Counted from the first letter of the stretch, positions 18,945-28,153 are shown. The stretch is DNA of 57,429 nt from Bacteroidota bacterium (GCA_023381615.1 JAMCQL010000019.1:1-57429), one strand, 5' to 3'. Translations and numbers: made by a program. Notes: generated by a model from the sequence alone, not told the origin.

Positions 18945-19562
18945 ATGACAGAATTACTTATTGACCACATCGTTCATTGGATCTCGATCTCAGGTTACAC
19001 TGGTATTGTGGTTCTCATGGCATTGGAAAGTATGGTAGCTCCATTGCCGAGCGAAGCGGTAATGCCATTTGCGGGCTTCTTGATATTCGAAGGAAAATTT
19101 TCTTTTCACGAAGTCATCCTGTTCAGTACGATGGGAAGCATCATTGGTTCGGTGATTTCTTATTACGTCGGCCTATACGGCGGAAGACCGTTCGTCGCAC
19201 GCTTCGGAAAGTATCTCCTGCTGGATATGCATCACCTCGAATTGACAGAAAAATTTTTCAATAAGTACGGCGACAAGACAATTTTCATCAGCCGGTTTGT
19301 GCCGGTAGTAAGACATCTCATTTCCCTGCCTGCGGGCGCGGGAGAGATGAAAATCGCAAAGTTCATTCTTTATACGGCGCTCGGAGCAGGAATCTGGAAT
19401 TCGACTCTTGCATTCGCGGGCTTCCATTTGAAAAGTCATTGGGAAGAGATCAGAAAATACAGTCAGGTTGTCGATATCGCAGTCGTTGTCATTCTACTGC
19501 TCGGAATATTGTATCTTGTTTATAGACACCTCAGACAAACGAAGAAACAAGAACCTCAATAG
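18945..19562 (+). CDS. DedA family membrane protein
   Basis: Inner-membrane protein of 205 residues of the DedA/SNARE-associated (VTT) family, whose members act in undecaprenyl-phosphate or phospholipid flipping and membrane homeostasis. Typical features are MALESMVAPLPSEAVMPFAG with the acidic residue of the re-entrant loop, GSIIGSVISYYVGLYGGRPF, KYGDKTIFISRFVPVVRHL with the conserved Arg, and LPAGAGEM, plus a C-terminal membrane helix. Start ATG follows AAAGGA. It is followed 3 bases later by a pseudouridine synthase gene, suggesting one transcript of three genes. Confidence 0.92.
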   Translation: MTELLIDHIVHWISISGYTGIVVLMALESMVAPLPSEAVMPFAGFLIFEGKFSFHEVILFSTMGSIIGSVISYYVGLYGGRPFVARFGKYLLLDMHHLELTEKFFNKYGDKTIFISRFVPVVRHLISLPAGAGEMKIAKFILYTALGAGIWNSTLAFAGFHLKSHWEEIRKYSQVVDIAVVVILLLGILYLVYRHLRQTKKQEPQ

Positions 19563-19565
19563 TTT

Positions 19566-20279
19566 ATGCCGGGAGAAACGATTTCCTTAGCTCGCGCTTT
19601 ATCAAAGCTCGGCTATTGTTCTCGTTCGCGGGCCGCACTTTACGTCAAAAGCGGAAGAGTCACCGTCAACGGGAAAATCGTGAAGGTTCCTTCCTGGCGT
19701 GTCGACGTAGAGCAAGATGAAATTGAAATCGACAACAGACATCTCACAAAACCAACAACTGTCGTCATTATGCTGCACAAACCACGCGGTTATGTAACAA
19801 CATCCGACGACGAATTGTCCCGAAAGACAGTCTACGAGCTCGTGCCGAACGATATACATCTCTTCACCGTCGGCAGATTAGACTTAGATACGACCGGGCT
19901 TCTTCTCTTCACAAACAATGGAGAACTTCAGGATAAGATCACATCGCCTGAAAAGAAGATCAGCAAGACTTATTTAGTAACCGCAATAGGTAAGGTAACG
20001 CAAGACCATATTGAAAAGCTTTTGCGCGGCGTAGAAATTAGTGAAGGTGTAGTAGTCAAAGCTGACGAATGTGAAATCATGAAAAGCGAATTTTCGAAAA
20101 CCCATCTTCGAATCAAAATTCATGAAGGAAAAAATAGACAGGTCAAACGAATGCTCGCCGCGGTTGGAAGAAATGTAGCGGAGCTTCACCGTTCGGCAAT
20201 CGGAAAACTGGAGCTTGATCTTCCTGAAGGCGCCTGGCGAAAATTATCCGATGACGAGATAAAACTAATTTTCGATTGA
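19566..20279 (+). CDS. Pseudouridine synthase, RsuA/RluB/RluE/RluF family
   Basis: RNA pseudouridine synthase of 237 residues acting on rRNA. N-terminal S4 RNA-binding domain (LARALSKLGYCSRSRAALYV, residues about 6-60), then the catalytic domain with VIMLHKPRGYVTT, the motif VGRLDLDTTGLLLFTN with catalytic Asp in RLD, and KIHEGKNRQVKRML at the C-terminal side. RluB-type (23S rRNA) against RsuA-type (16S rRNA) cannot be settled by eye. It overlaps the next gene as TGATG. Confidence 0.92.
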   Translation: MPGETISLARALSKLGYCSRSRAALYVKSGRVTVNGKIVKVPSWRVDVEQDEIEIDNRHLTKPTTVVIMLHKPRGYVTTSDDELSRKTVYELVPNDIHLFTVGRLDLDTTGLLLFTNNGELQDKITSPEKKISKTYLVTAIGKVTQDHIEKLLRGVEISEGVVVKADECEIMKSEFSKTHLRIKIHEGKNRQVKRMLAAVGRNVAELHRSAIGKLELDLPEGAWRKLSDDEIKLIFD

Positions 20280-20761
20280 TGTCAAAAATAAATTTTGAGA
20301 TTGTCGAGATCGTCGTCTTTAGAAGAGGCGCTGTACCTGAGTTTCTTGTACTCCAGCGCTCAGACGATGATAAAATTTATCCGGGCTTGTGGCAGATCGT
20401 CAGCGGTGGAATCGAACGAGGCGAGAAAGCATGGGAAGCGGCATTGCGCGAAGTAAAAGAAGAAATCGGAGTCAAACCGAGAAAACTTTACAATACTCCG
20501 CTCACAAACACTTTCTATTTCTTTACCAACGATTCAGTGAACCTGAGTCCTGTGTTCGCGGCAGAAATAGATCCGACGATCGAAATAAAAATCTCGCCGG
20601 AACATAAAAATCATAAGTGGTTACAAAAGGAAGAAGCTATTTCATCGTTGGTTTGGCCCGGGCAGAAGCAGGCTATCCAGGGCGTGTACGATTATATTAT
20701 TCTTAACAATCCGGCTCGCGGATTTATGGAGATTCCCCTTAAGCATCGCGATAAATCGTGA
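20279..20761 (+). CDS. NUDIX hydrolase (dNTP pyrophosphohydrolase-like)
   Basis: Protein of 160 residues with a full Nudix box GGIERGEKAWEAALREVKEE followed by IGV, matching GX5EX7REUXEEXGU. The N-terminal VVFRRGAVPEFLVLQRS and WQIVSGG are typical of the NudB-like dihydroneopterin triphosphate/dNTP group, so folate synthesis or pool cleaning is possible. Start is the ATG at 20279, sharing bases with the pseudouridine synthase TGA; a TTG one codon earlier is less likely. The stop lies inside a strong hairpin GCATCGCGAT/ATCGTGATGC. Confidence 0.88.
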   Translation: MSKINFEIVEIVVFRRGAVPEFLVLQRSDDDKIYPGLWQIVSGGIERGEKAWEAALREVKEEIGVKPRKLYNTPLTNTFYFFTNDSVNLSPVFAAEIDPTIEIKISPEHKNHKWLQKEEAISSLVWPGQKQAIQGVYDYIILNNPARGFMEIPLKHRDKS

Positions 20762-20776
20762 TGCTCATTCAAAGAA

Positions 20777-20816
20777 ATCACGCTGGGAGCGTGATGCACA
20801 TTTCCTTTTAAGGAAA
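20777..20816. terminator. Two hairpins between convergent genes
   Basis: ATCACGCT-GGG-AGCGTGAT (20777-20795) followed by TTTCCTTTTAAGGAAA (20801-20816). They lie between convergent NUDIX (+) and mazG (-) genes and likely terminate both. Confidence 0.5.
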
Positions 20817-20855
20817 TTGTTTCGCTGGGCATTGGGACTTATCCAAACGCAAACT

Positions 20856-21626
20856 CTACACCCCTTTTTTGCTCTTCTCCCAGAGATCATTCATCTCATC
20901 GAGACTCGCATCATGAAGCGAGACATTTCGTTTGTCTAATTCGTCCTCGATATAAAGAAATCTCTTTTGAAATTTTTCGACGGCTGTTCGCAAAGCACTT
21001 TCTGGATGAACTCCGATATGTCGGGCGTAATTCACGAGTGAAAAAAGTAAATCTCCGAACTCCTCCTCGACTCGTTTGGCATCTTCGCTCTTCACCGCCT
21101 GCCGCAGTTCCTTCATCTCCTCTTCAACTTTCGGCCAGACTTCCTCTGCATTTCCCCAATCGAAGCCGACTTTCGCCGCCCTATCCTGGATTTTGAATGC
21201 GCGAGCAAGAGCCGGGAATGCTGCTGGAATCCCATCAAAGATAGATTCCCTTCCTTCCTCTGTCTTAATCCTTTCCCAATTCACTTTTACTTGCTCCGGG
21301 GTGTCCGCTTCAACATTTCCAAAAACATGGGGATGACGCACGATCATTTTCTTCGTCTCCGAGCGCACCACATCGACGAGTGTGAATTTCCCTTCGTCTT
21401 CCGCTATCTGCGAATGAAGAAATACATTCAGCAAAATGTCGCCAAGCTCGCCTTTCACTTCGTCCCATTTTTCCTGATCTATTGCCTCTGCAAGTTCATA
21501 AACTTCTTCGATTGTGTAATGCCGGATGGAACGATTGGTCTGAATTTTATCCCACGGACATTCCTGTCTCAGTCTCCGAACCACCTCAACAAATTCCTGC
21601 AGCGCATTTTCTTCTATCTTAGTCAT
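20856..21626 (-). CDS. mazG: Nucleoside triphosphate pyrophosphohydrolase MazG
   Basis: Full-length MazG of 256 residues with two all-alpha MazG domains. Domain 1: RRLRQECPWDKIQT and YTIEEVYELAEAI with the EExxE metal ligands, then KGELGDILLNVFLHSQIA (ExxD). Domain 2: RVEEEFGDLLFSLVNYARHIG (EExxD). It hydrolyses NTPs, house-cleaning or lowering ppGpp. ATGA overlap with the upstream glycosyltransferase shows translational coupling. Confidence 0.93.
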   Translation of the reverse strand: MTKIEENALQEFVEVVRRLRQECPWDKIQTNRSIRHYTIEEVYELAEAIDQEKWDEVKGELGDILLNVFLHSQIAEDEGKFTLVDVVRSETKKMIVRHPHVFGNVEADTPEQVKVNWERIKTEEGRESIFDGIPAAFPALARAFKIQDRAAKVGFDWGNAEEVWPKVEEEMKELRQAVKSEDAKRVEEEFGDLLFSLVNYARHIGVHPESALRTAVEKFQKRFLYIEDELDKRNVSLHDASLDEMNDLWEKSKKGV

Positions 21627-22657
21627 TTATCTGCTCTGTGTTTGATTTTTAGTATTTGCTGTAAAGCTTCAAAGACCTCTTCCGGTCTGATTAGTTTCAT
21701 GCAACGCATATATTCTTCCCCTTCAAGCTTGCAGATGTCGCGGCGACAACATTGGACATCCTTCTTGAAAGCAACGTGTCCAAGGTTCTTGTCATACGGG
21801 AACCATATCTCCGGCTCACTCGGCCCAAAAATCCCGACTGTCGCAGTGCCCACGGCAGCGGAAATATGCATCGGCGAGGTATCGTTAGAAACGAATGCGT
21901 CACACTGAGAAATCGCTGCGGCAAGTTTTCTCAGCCTCTTCGGGGCTTGTGGCGGGACAACTGAAAACTGCGAATGAGTTGACGCGGCGAATCTTTCGAA
22001 ATACTCCTTGTCCGCCGGGCCATACGTCACAATAACCTGGGCACCGAGCTCATCATTAACCAGTTCGGCAAGACGTCCGAAGTGTTCCGGCAGCCACATT
22101 TTTGCCGGCCATGTTGCGCCGATGTGGAGACCAATTATCATTCCCGAATTGTCAATTCCCAGTGAAGCCAAAAACTCTGCCGCATCGTGAACTTCTGTGT
22201 CCGATAAAAACACTTTAGGTTGTCGGTAACTTTCTTCAATGCCAAGCGGTCTCAGATATCTCAGATGAAACGCGATGGAGTTGATTCTTTCATTGATGAC
22301 GATCGGATGCGTGTAGGTTTTCCCTCTCCAACCGAAGTCTCCGCCTATTCGCATCTTCGCGCCGGATAGGAAAATCGCTATGGCGCTTCTCGGATTTCCA
22401 AAAAGATCGATCGCAGCATCATACTTTTTCTTCCGCAAAATCAAAGCGACTCTTAATTGTTCTTTCACCGATGGCGCATCGAAATCGTAGGGGATAATTT
22501 CATTTAAATTCGGATTATGTTCCAAGAGAGTTACGCCATCTTTGTCGCCGAGATAATCGATTTCGCTTTCAGGAAATTTGTCCCGAAGCGCTCCTATGAC
22601 GGGCGTCGTGAGAATCATATCGCCGATGAACTTCAGTCGGCTCACGAGAATCTTCAA
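21623..22657 (-). CDS. Glycosyltransferase family 9 (heptosyltransferase-like)
   Basis: About 344 residues of the ADP-heptose:LPS heptosyltransferase family. Motifs: N-terminal LVSRLKFIGDMILTTPVIGALR, sugar-nucleotide site GLHIGATWPAKMWLPEHFG and C-terminal FVSNDTSPMHISAAVGTATVGIFGPS. It fits the ADP-heptose synthesis genes rfaE1/rfaE2 elsewhere in the window, so LPS inner-core synthesis is a reasonable inference. The start is placed at a TTG (22655-22657) overlapping the upstream TGA as TTGA, because this gives the usual MKILV... N-terminus; an upstream ATG at 22693 would sit wholly inside the preceding gene. Confidence 0.87.
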   Translation of the reverse strand: MKILVSRLKFIGDMILTTPVIGALRDKFPESEIDYLGDKDGVTLLEHNPNLNEIIPYDFDAPSVKEQLRVALILRKKKYDAAIDLFGNPRSAIAIFLSGAKMRIGGDFGWRGKTYTHPIVINERINSIAFHLRYLRPLGIEESYRQPKVFLSDTEVHDAAEFLASLGIDNSGMIIGLHIGATWPAKMWLPEHFGRLAELVNDELGAQVIVTYGPADKEYFERFAASTHSQFSVVPPQAPKRLRKLAAAISQCDAFVSNDTSPMHISAAVGTATVGIFGPSEPEIWFPYDKNLGHVAFKKDVQCCRRDICKLEGEEYMRCMKLIRPEEVFEALQQILKIKHRADK

Positions 22658-24060
22658 TATGAAGTCCGCCACTTGTTGACATAATAGCCCCACATATCGG
22701 CATTCGAGTAAACTCTATCAATTCGATAAAATCTGTCGTCGGGATTTATCGTTTCTCTCGTGAGCCTGAAGACAACCATCATCGAACTCTGCGTGGAAGG
22801 TTCAGAGTAAACCCATTTTTCATTCCACGCTCCTTGGCATTCCACATAGTCCGGCGGCCCGCAAACTATGTAGAACATTCCCATCGGAGTTTTCCAGCCG
22901 TCGACGCAATTTGCGAAGTACTGGTTGGCTTGCGCGACTCTGTGATAGTACTGTACCATCTTGTCGTATCCGCCGCGGTCTTTCCAGAATTTCAGCAGAT
23001 TGCCTTTGACTGCCGAATCTGTTTTCGCCTCGACAATTTTCTTGAGTTCATAACTCGAGGCAATGTAATTCAACGAACTCACCATCTCAGGCAAGTCGTC
23101 TGAAATATCCGGAAAGTTTTTTGTGCGTACTTGGAAATCCAGCAAAGCCATCGCGGAATCTTTTGATTCATCTTTCGCCGCGACCTTCAGTAAATAATTT
23201 CCCACCGGAGGTTTCGGCACAACACCGAAGACAAACGAATTTCCTCTGTTCAAACTTGCAGTAGTCCAATAGCTGTAAATCAAAACAGTATCTTTCTTCT
23301 CACTGCAAGGATCGTACGTCGACGGCTGGTTCGAAAATGTCTGGACGCTGAAATTCGGGAAGTAATAGTCACGGCTCCGCAATTTGTAGAGATAGAAAAA
23401 GATGGAATCAACGGATGGATTCTTTGAGGAAACCACCGTGAAAAATTTTATTGTGTCGGGCAAAAGACCGGCGTTCGACATAATGAACGGCGTTATCTTT
23501 CGGCTTTGCCCCGAAGTATCATATCTCGCGAGAAGCAGAATGTCGCTCAAAGCAAGTTTCTTGTCTGAGATGTCTGGGACAGTCAGGTCATAGATTCTCA
23601 CAGCTTTCTGCTTACTTTCCTCGTCGTTGACGCTGACTTCAACTGAGTATTCCCCGGGTTTAACATTGAAGGAGACCAAGAACGCATCGTAGGAATTATC
23701 GAGATCTTCCGGATAAGAATTTCGTTTGATTACACGTGAGACTTCCTTGGTGATTGGAACTTGTTCTTTCTGCACGAGACGAACCGAAGAAATATATGAT
23801 GCGCGGTAAATGTCACCTTGTCTTTCGTACTTTAACCTCGATTCCTTCACGCTGACGTACACATCGAGGCGCTGACCGGCACTGTCCGGCGAATAAAATA
23901 ATCGTGCTTCAAATCCGGGCAAGCTCGATTTGGAAGTTTCATAAGTATAATAGCATTGGTACAATTCCGTTTCGCCGCTTGCTCCGCATCCTTCCAAAAT
24001 AAAGACGGCGGCAAGCGCTAAACTAAAACTCGTCGCTTTGAACACGCTCGATGTCGGCAC
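22654..24060 (-). CDS. GWxTD-domain lipoprotein
   Basis: About 468 residues with a lipoprotein signal (hydrophobic stretch ending FILEGC, lipid-modified Cys) followed by a beta-rich periplasmic region and a C-terminal GWxTD-type domain (VDGWKTPMGMFYIVCGPPDYV, WVYSE). GWxTD proteins are found in the Bacteroidota/Chlorobi/Acidobacteria range and their function is unknown. Here the motif Asp is replaced by Pro (GWKTPMG). The start is uncertain: TTG 24063, GTG 24060 (with AGAGGA four bases upstream, chosen) and GTG 24045 all give a usable signal peptide, and all overlap the murA 3' end. Confidence 0.83.
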   Translation of the reverse strand: MPTSSVFKATSFSLALAAVFILEGCGASGETELYQCYYTYETSKSSLPGFEARLFYSPDSAGQRLDVYVSVKESRLKYERQGDIYRASYISSVRLVQKEQVPITKEVSRVIKRNSYPEDLDNSYDAFLVSFNVKPGEYSVEVSVNDEESKQKAVRIYDLTVPDISDKKLALSDILLLARYDTSGQSRKITPFIMSNAGLLPDTIKFFTVVSSKNPSVDSIFFYLYKLRSRDYYFPNFSVQTFSNQPSTYDPCSEKKDTVLIYSYWTTASLNRGNSFVFGVVPKPPVGNYLLKVAAKDESKDSAMALLDFQVRTKNFPDISDDLPEMVSSLNYIASSYELKKIVEAKTDSAVKGNLLKFWKDRGGYDKMVQYYHRVAQANQYFANCVDGWKTPMGMFYIVCGPPDYVECQGAWNEKWVYSEPSTQSSMMVVFRLTRETINPDDRFYRIDRVYSNADMWGYYVNKWRTSY

Positions 24061-25285
24061 CAAGTCCTCTCAGCTTTTCCTCAATACGTTCGTAACCTCT
24101 GTCCATATGATAAACTCGCAAAACTTCAGTCGTGCCTTCAGCAACAAGTCCCGCCAAAATTAAAGACGCGCTCGCCCTTAGATCCGTTGACATGACCTTC
24201 GCTGCCTTGAGAAAGCGAACTCCTTTCACAATCGCAACATTCTCCTTCACTTCAACGTCTGCGCCAAGTCTGAGCAGCTCAGGAACATGTTTGAAACGAT
24301 CAAAATAAATTGTCTCTGTTATGACTGAAGAACCGACTGAGCGGGACATCAACGCAATCCACTGAGCCTGCATATCTGTCGGGAAACCGGGATACGGTGC
24401 CGTCGAAATATCAACCGGCAATATTTTGTCGGGAGCCTCAATCGTCACTGAATCTTTGTCCGTACTAATTTTCGCGCCGGCTTCCTCCAGTTTTGAAAGA
24501 AGAGAAGAAATGTGGGACGGCTCGCAATCAGCCACTTTGATTTTTCCACCAGCCATTGCGCCAGCCACAAGAAACGTCCCGGCTTCTATCCTGTCCGGAA
24601 TATTTTTGAAATCGCTCCGGTGAAGTTCGTCCACGCCTTCAATTGTAACAGTCGAAGTTCCAAGACCGTCAATTCGAGCGCCCATTCTTTTGAGAAACTC
24701 ACCGAGTGCCACGATCTCCGGCTCAAGCGCCGCATTCCCGATTACGGTCATGCCTTTAGCGAGAACTGCAGCCATCATAACATTGCCGGTAGCGCCGACG
24801 CTCGATACATCAAAATTTATACGTGCGCCGTTCAGTCTTTTTGCACGGGCAATTATGTAACCGGAATCAAGAGTTACTTCAGCGCCCAATTTCTCCATCC
24901 CTTCGATGTGCAAATTAACCGGCCGCGGTCCCCATGCGCATCCGCCGGGCATCGACACTTTTGCGTATCCGTAGCGAGCAAGGAGCGGTCCCAAAACATA
25001 AATTGAGGCGCGCATCTTTTTGACAAGCTCGTACGGAGCTTCGAAATTGTTCACGCCCCTCGTATCAATCGTCTGAAGTTTGCCATTCAACGACACCCTT
25101 GCGCCGAGAGTCTCCATAAGTTGAGACATCGTCGAGACATCTCTCAAATCAGGTGTGTTATCAATCCTGAAAGTACCCGGCGCGAGCAAAGTGGCAGGCA
25201 TGAGCGCCAGAGAAGCATTCTTTGCTCCGCTGATTACCACATTTCCCGAAAGTCTCTTGCCGCCATTAATTACAAACTTGTACAT
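24023..25285 (-). CDS. murA: UDP-N-acetylglucosamine 1-carboxyvinyltransferase MurA
   Basis: Peptidoglycan precursor enzyme of 420 residues that transfers enolpyruvate from PEP to UDP-GlcNAc. Conserved Lys22 (SGAKNASL), catalytic loop MPGGCAWGPRPVNLH with Cys at residue 116 (so fosfomycin-sensitive type), and DLRASASLILAGLVAEG near the C-terminus. Length is normal. It lies 70 bases after ftsX on the same strand and overlaps the following GWxTD gene. Confidence 0.96.
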   Translation of the reverse strand: MYKFVINGGKRLSGNVVISGAKNASLALMPATLLAPGTFRIDNTPDLRDVSTMSQLMETLGARVSLNGKLQTIDTRGVNNFEAPYELVKKMRASIYVLGPLLARYGYAKVSMPGGCAWGPRPVNLHIEGMEKLGAEVTLDSGYIIARAKRLNGARINFDVSSVGATGNVMMAAVLAKGMTVIGNAALEPEIVALGEFLKRMGARIDGLGTSTVTIEGVDELHRSDFKNIPDRIEAGTFLVAGAMAGGKIKVADCEPSHISSLLSKLEEAGAKISTDKDSVTIEAPDKILPVDISTAPYPGFPTDMQAQWIALMSRSVGSSVITETIYFDRFKHVPELLRLGADVEVKENVAIVKGVRFLKAAKVMSTDLRASASLILAGLVAEGTTEVLRVYHMDRGYERIEEKLRGLGADIERVQSDEF

Positions 25286-25355
25286 AATCTATTCTGAGTT
25301 AATTAAACTAAATTGGTCCGTTTATCCGAAAACTTTCCTGCAAAATTCACAAAAG

Positions 25356-26234
25356 TCACGAGAGACTTTCTTTGATGTAACGACGCGTCGCAAACAACGT
25401 CGACAACAAGCCAAGCAGCGTAGCCACTCCAACTATCGAGAGATAGAACTGCGAAGGCGGCAGAACTTCCGCCAAAATGTTTTCCCTCACCAAGACAACG
25501 GCGGCGTTGATTACGCCATAAATCACGACTGCCGCGACAAGTCCGCCCGTAAAGCCCTGAATCATCCCGCCAAGAAGAAAGGGCATTCTAACGAAGCTCC
25601 GCGATGCGCCGACCAATTTCATTGTGTCAATCATCCGCTTCTTGTATGAAATCGCGAGACGCATTGAGTTGTAAACGAGAAAGATAGACAGCAAGACCAG
25701 CGCTCCGCCGAATCCGCTCATCACTCCGTAGAACAATCTCACGCGCCTGTCGATCAACGTCAACAAAATTTTTCTGTACTTTACAGATTCTACTCCGGAC
25801 ATTTTCTCTATCTTCGCAGCAATCGCGGCGACATCGCGAGAGTTCTTGTTCTGATCTTTCAAAAAAACTCTGTAAGACGCAGGCAGTGGATTGAACTCGA
25901 GCACCGTTTTTATATCTTGTCCGAATTCCTTTTTAAATATTTCCGCCGCTTCATCTTTGCTGACAAATTGAACGCCGCCTACTCCTTTTGTCGCCAATAA
26001 CTTTGACTTTACTTCCCGGATCTGATCCGATGAAAGCGAGTCGGACAAGAATGCTTCGATCTCGACTTTGCCTTTAAGATAGTCCAAGAATTTTTCGGCT
26101 TGCATCGACGTCAAATAGAAACTTCCCAACAAAGTGAACGAGAGCGCAACCATCAGGATCGAAAAGAACGCGCTGAGCCTTGCGTGCTGGAGTCCGCTGA
26201 AAGCTTCTTTTACGATGAACCATAATCTATTCAA
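25356..26234 (-). CDS. ftsX: Cell division protein FtsX (permease-like)
   Basis: Protein of 292 residues with the FtsX plan: an N-terminal cytoplasmic segment, first membrane helix (about 22-44), a periplasmic domain (KGKVEIEAFLSDSLSSDQ... to about 165) and three C-terminal helices. FtsX with FtsE controls peptidoglycan hydrolases at division. FtsE is not adjacent here. The start is a TTG (26232-26234) sharing bases with the pheA TGA stop (TTGA); no ATG is available before the conserved region. Confidence 0.9.
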   Translation of the reverse strand: MNRLWFIVKEAFSGLQHARLSAFFSILMVALSFTLLGSFYLTSMQAEKFLDYLKGKVEIEAFLSDSLSSDQIREVKSKLLATKGVGGVQFVSKDEAAEIFKKEFGQDIKTVLEFNPLPASYRVFLKDQNKNSRDVAAIAAKIEKMSGVESVKYRKILLTLIDRRVRLFYGVMSGFGGALVLLSIFLVYNSMRLAISYKKRMIDTMKLVGASRSFVRMPFLLGGMIQGFTGGLVAAVVIYGVINAAVVLVRENILAEVLPPSQFYLSIVGVATLLGLLSTLFATRRYIKESLS

Positions 26235-27085
26235 ACTATTGTCTCCCCCGATTTGTAACTCCCGACGACTTTCACGTGCGGGCTTACTTCACGCAAATGG
26301 TTAACCGCATTTGCCCGCTCGTCGTTTAAAATGCTTCCGCTGAAGTCGACATAAAATTTGTACTCCCACGGTTTGCCGACTATAGGAATAGAATCTATGG
26401 CAAGAAGGTCGATGTCCCGTATCGCGAAAACACTAAGAACCTTGTGAAGGGCGCCCGGCATGTTTCTCAGACTAAATATCACTGTTGTTTTGTCGGCATT
26501 TTTCGAGACGGAATATTTTCTCGAAATGACAAGAAATCTCGTAAAATTATTCCCGTCGCTCTCAAGACGCCTTTTCAGCACCGCAAGGCCATAATCTTCT
26601 GCGGCGGCTTCGCTTGCTATCGCGGCAATACTGCGGTCGTTGTTCTCAGAGACGAATTTTGCCGCACCCGCAGTGTCGTAGAATTCAACCGGCGTCAACT
26701 TAGCTTTGCGGATAAACTTTCGGCATTGAAGGAGCGCTTGAGGATGGGAATAGACTTTCTTGATGTTTGAGAACTTCGCTCCATTCATGGCGAGGAGCAC
26801 ATGGGAAATTTTCAGTTTGATCTCACCGTGGACATACAACGGTTCTTCGTCCAGCAGGTTAAACACTTCGCGAATCCCGCCGTTTAATGTATTCTCTACG
26901 GGAACCATGCCGTTATCCGCCTTGCCTTTCTCAACTGCGTGAAAGACATCCGCAAAAGTCTTGCAGGGAATCAACTCAAGATTCTTCAAAGGGAAAAAAC
27001 GCATTGCAGCAATCTCGCTGTAGGCTCCTTTTTCTCCCTGGAAAGCTACTTTCAATTTCCTCTTTCTTTTAAAAGTTGGACTCAT
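26231..27085 (-). CDS. pheA: Prephenate dehydratase (PDT plus ACT)
   Basis: Monofunctional prephenate dehydratase of 284 residues making phenylpyruvate for phenylalanine. The PDT domain (about residues 10-188) has VAFQGEKGAYSEIAA, VPVENTLNGGI and the catalytic TRF triplet at 182-184. The C-terminal ACT domain carries GALH (211-214), but the phenylalanine-binding motif normally ESRP reads DSIP (231-234). The gene overlaps the preceding lipoprotein by 17 bases and ftsX by 4. Confidence 0.93.
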   Translation of the reverse strand: MSPTFKRKRKLKVAFQGEKGAYSEIAAMRFFPLKNLELIPCKTFADVFHAVEKGKADNGMVPVENTLNGGIREVFNLLDEEPLYVHGEIKLKISHVLLAMNGAKFSNIKKVYSHPQALLQCRKFIRKAKLTPVEFYDTAGAAKFVSENNDRSIAAIASEAAAEDYGLAVLKRRLESDGNNFTRFLVISRKYSVSKNADKTTVIFSLRNMPGALHKVLSVFAIRDIDLLAIDSIPIVGKPWEYKFYVDFSGSILNDERANAVNHLREVSPHVKVVGSYKSGETIV

Positions 27086-27569
27086 CCCGCCACAGAGAAA
27101 TCCGCCATGGCGCCGACGAAGATGATCTTTTCAATTCAAAATATGCTTTGCCGTTGACCTCTGCAATATCCGCCGGATTAAAAGCGACTGTTAGTGTAAA
27201 CCCGCGCGTCACGGCTGCGTTAAGAGAATCTTCGGTAAGAGAAAAAATGTTGTTCCAATTCAGGACCAGACGATTCACAAGCTGAAACATCATGTTAGTC
27301 GATCTCATTTCGTCGTCTCTTCCCCATGCGACGTCGACTGAATTGTCGTAGTCACGATAGATAAAAGTAAAATTAGACGCGATCAACTTCGAGTACACGG
27401 AAGTGTCTCTGAAAGTATAGGCGTAAACAAAATTTTGAAAGACTCCGTCGATCGTTTTCTGGTCGGAAAGAAAACTATTCGGAACGATCTGCTGCGTCGC
27501 CAACTTTGGCGCGAATGGGTTTTCACAACTCGCAAAAAGGAACATGAATAGGAGCGCCGCCAACCTCAT
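27069..27569 (-). CDS. Putative lipoprotein, NTF2-like
   Basis: 166 residues beginning [17 protein letters not shown], a lipoprotein signal with Cys after the S-A-S box. The rest resembles an NTF2/SnoaL-like fold (TIDGVFQNFVYAYTFRDTSVYSKLIA at the front, WRISLWRDE at the end); the fold call is by eye. Start at 27569 is set by the ATGA overlap with the upstream lipoprotein gene. The two adjacent lipoproteins have similar plans and may be diverged duplicates. Function unknown; outer-membrane or periplasmic location is inferred. Confidence 0.75.
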   Translation of the reverse strand: MRLAALLFMFLFASCENPFAPKLATQQIVPNSFLSDQKTIDGVFQNFVYAYTFRDTSVYSKLIASNFTFIYRDYDNSVDVAWGRDDEMRSTNMMFQLVNRLVLNWNNIFSLTEDSLNAAVTRGFTLTVAFNPADIAEVNGKAYFELKRSSSSAPWRISLWRDESNF

Positions 27570-28153
27570 TGGCTGAATCTCGCTTTCATTTCGCTCCAAG
27601 TTAGGCTGTCCCCAACCCGAGAATCAACCCAGCGGTAAATCGACCAGTTCTGATTCCTGTCGATGCCCAAAGAGAATTGCAGGTTGCCGTGCGCCTGTTG
27701 TGGATAACCCGGCACCTTGTTCGGCCACAGCAAAGTGTAATTCGCGTTATAAATTGCAGAATCACTACCTTGGTAAGTAAGGTTTGCAGATGAGAGTATA
27801 AGAGCAGAACTTGAGGAGTTCGATGATTGGGATGTAAGATTGTTGAAATATGCCCGCTCCGAGTTCTTATCCCAATTTAAAAAAATTGATCTATACTGAT
27901 TGTACACATCCGCGGGCGGAACGAACGAAAAACTTCTGCCGCCAAAACTTGTGTCCGAAAGACAAGAAATATAATTGTCCACGTTTCTATCGGCGATCGA
28001 ATTAACCAAGTTTTGAATTACGATGTTGGGAGAAGCCGGCGGAAGAAAATCTGTGCGACCTTGCTGAGGAGGCTGCGGCTGCCGGGTTTCAAAAATTCCG
28101 CATCCGGAGATAAAAAAGATGGACAGGAAAGTAACTGCAAAGCGCTTTTTCAT
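27566..28153 (-). CDS. Putative lipoprotein, NTF2-like
   Basis: 195 residues with a lipoprotein signal ([19 protein letters not shown]). After a Pro/Gln-rich linker comes a domain with [22 protein letters not shown] at its start and [10 protein letters not shown] near its end, the same plan as the next gene (27069-27569). It overlaps recR (ATGA) and the next lipoprotein (ATGA), so it is translated within the ybaB-recR unit. Function unknown. Confidence 0.78.
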   Translation of the reverse strand: MKKRFAVTFLSIFFISGCGIFETRQPQPPQQGRTDFLPPASPNIVIQNLVNSIADRNVDNYISCLSDTSFGGRSFSFVPPADVYNQYRSIFLNWDKNSERAYFNNLTSQSSNSSSSALILSSANLTYQGSDSAIYNANYTLLWPNKVPGYPQQAHGNLQFSLGIDRNQNWSIYRWVDSRVGDSLTWSEMKARFSQ

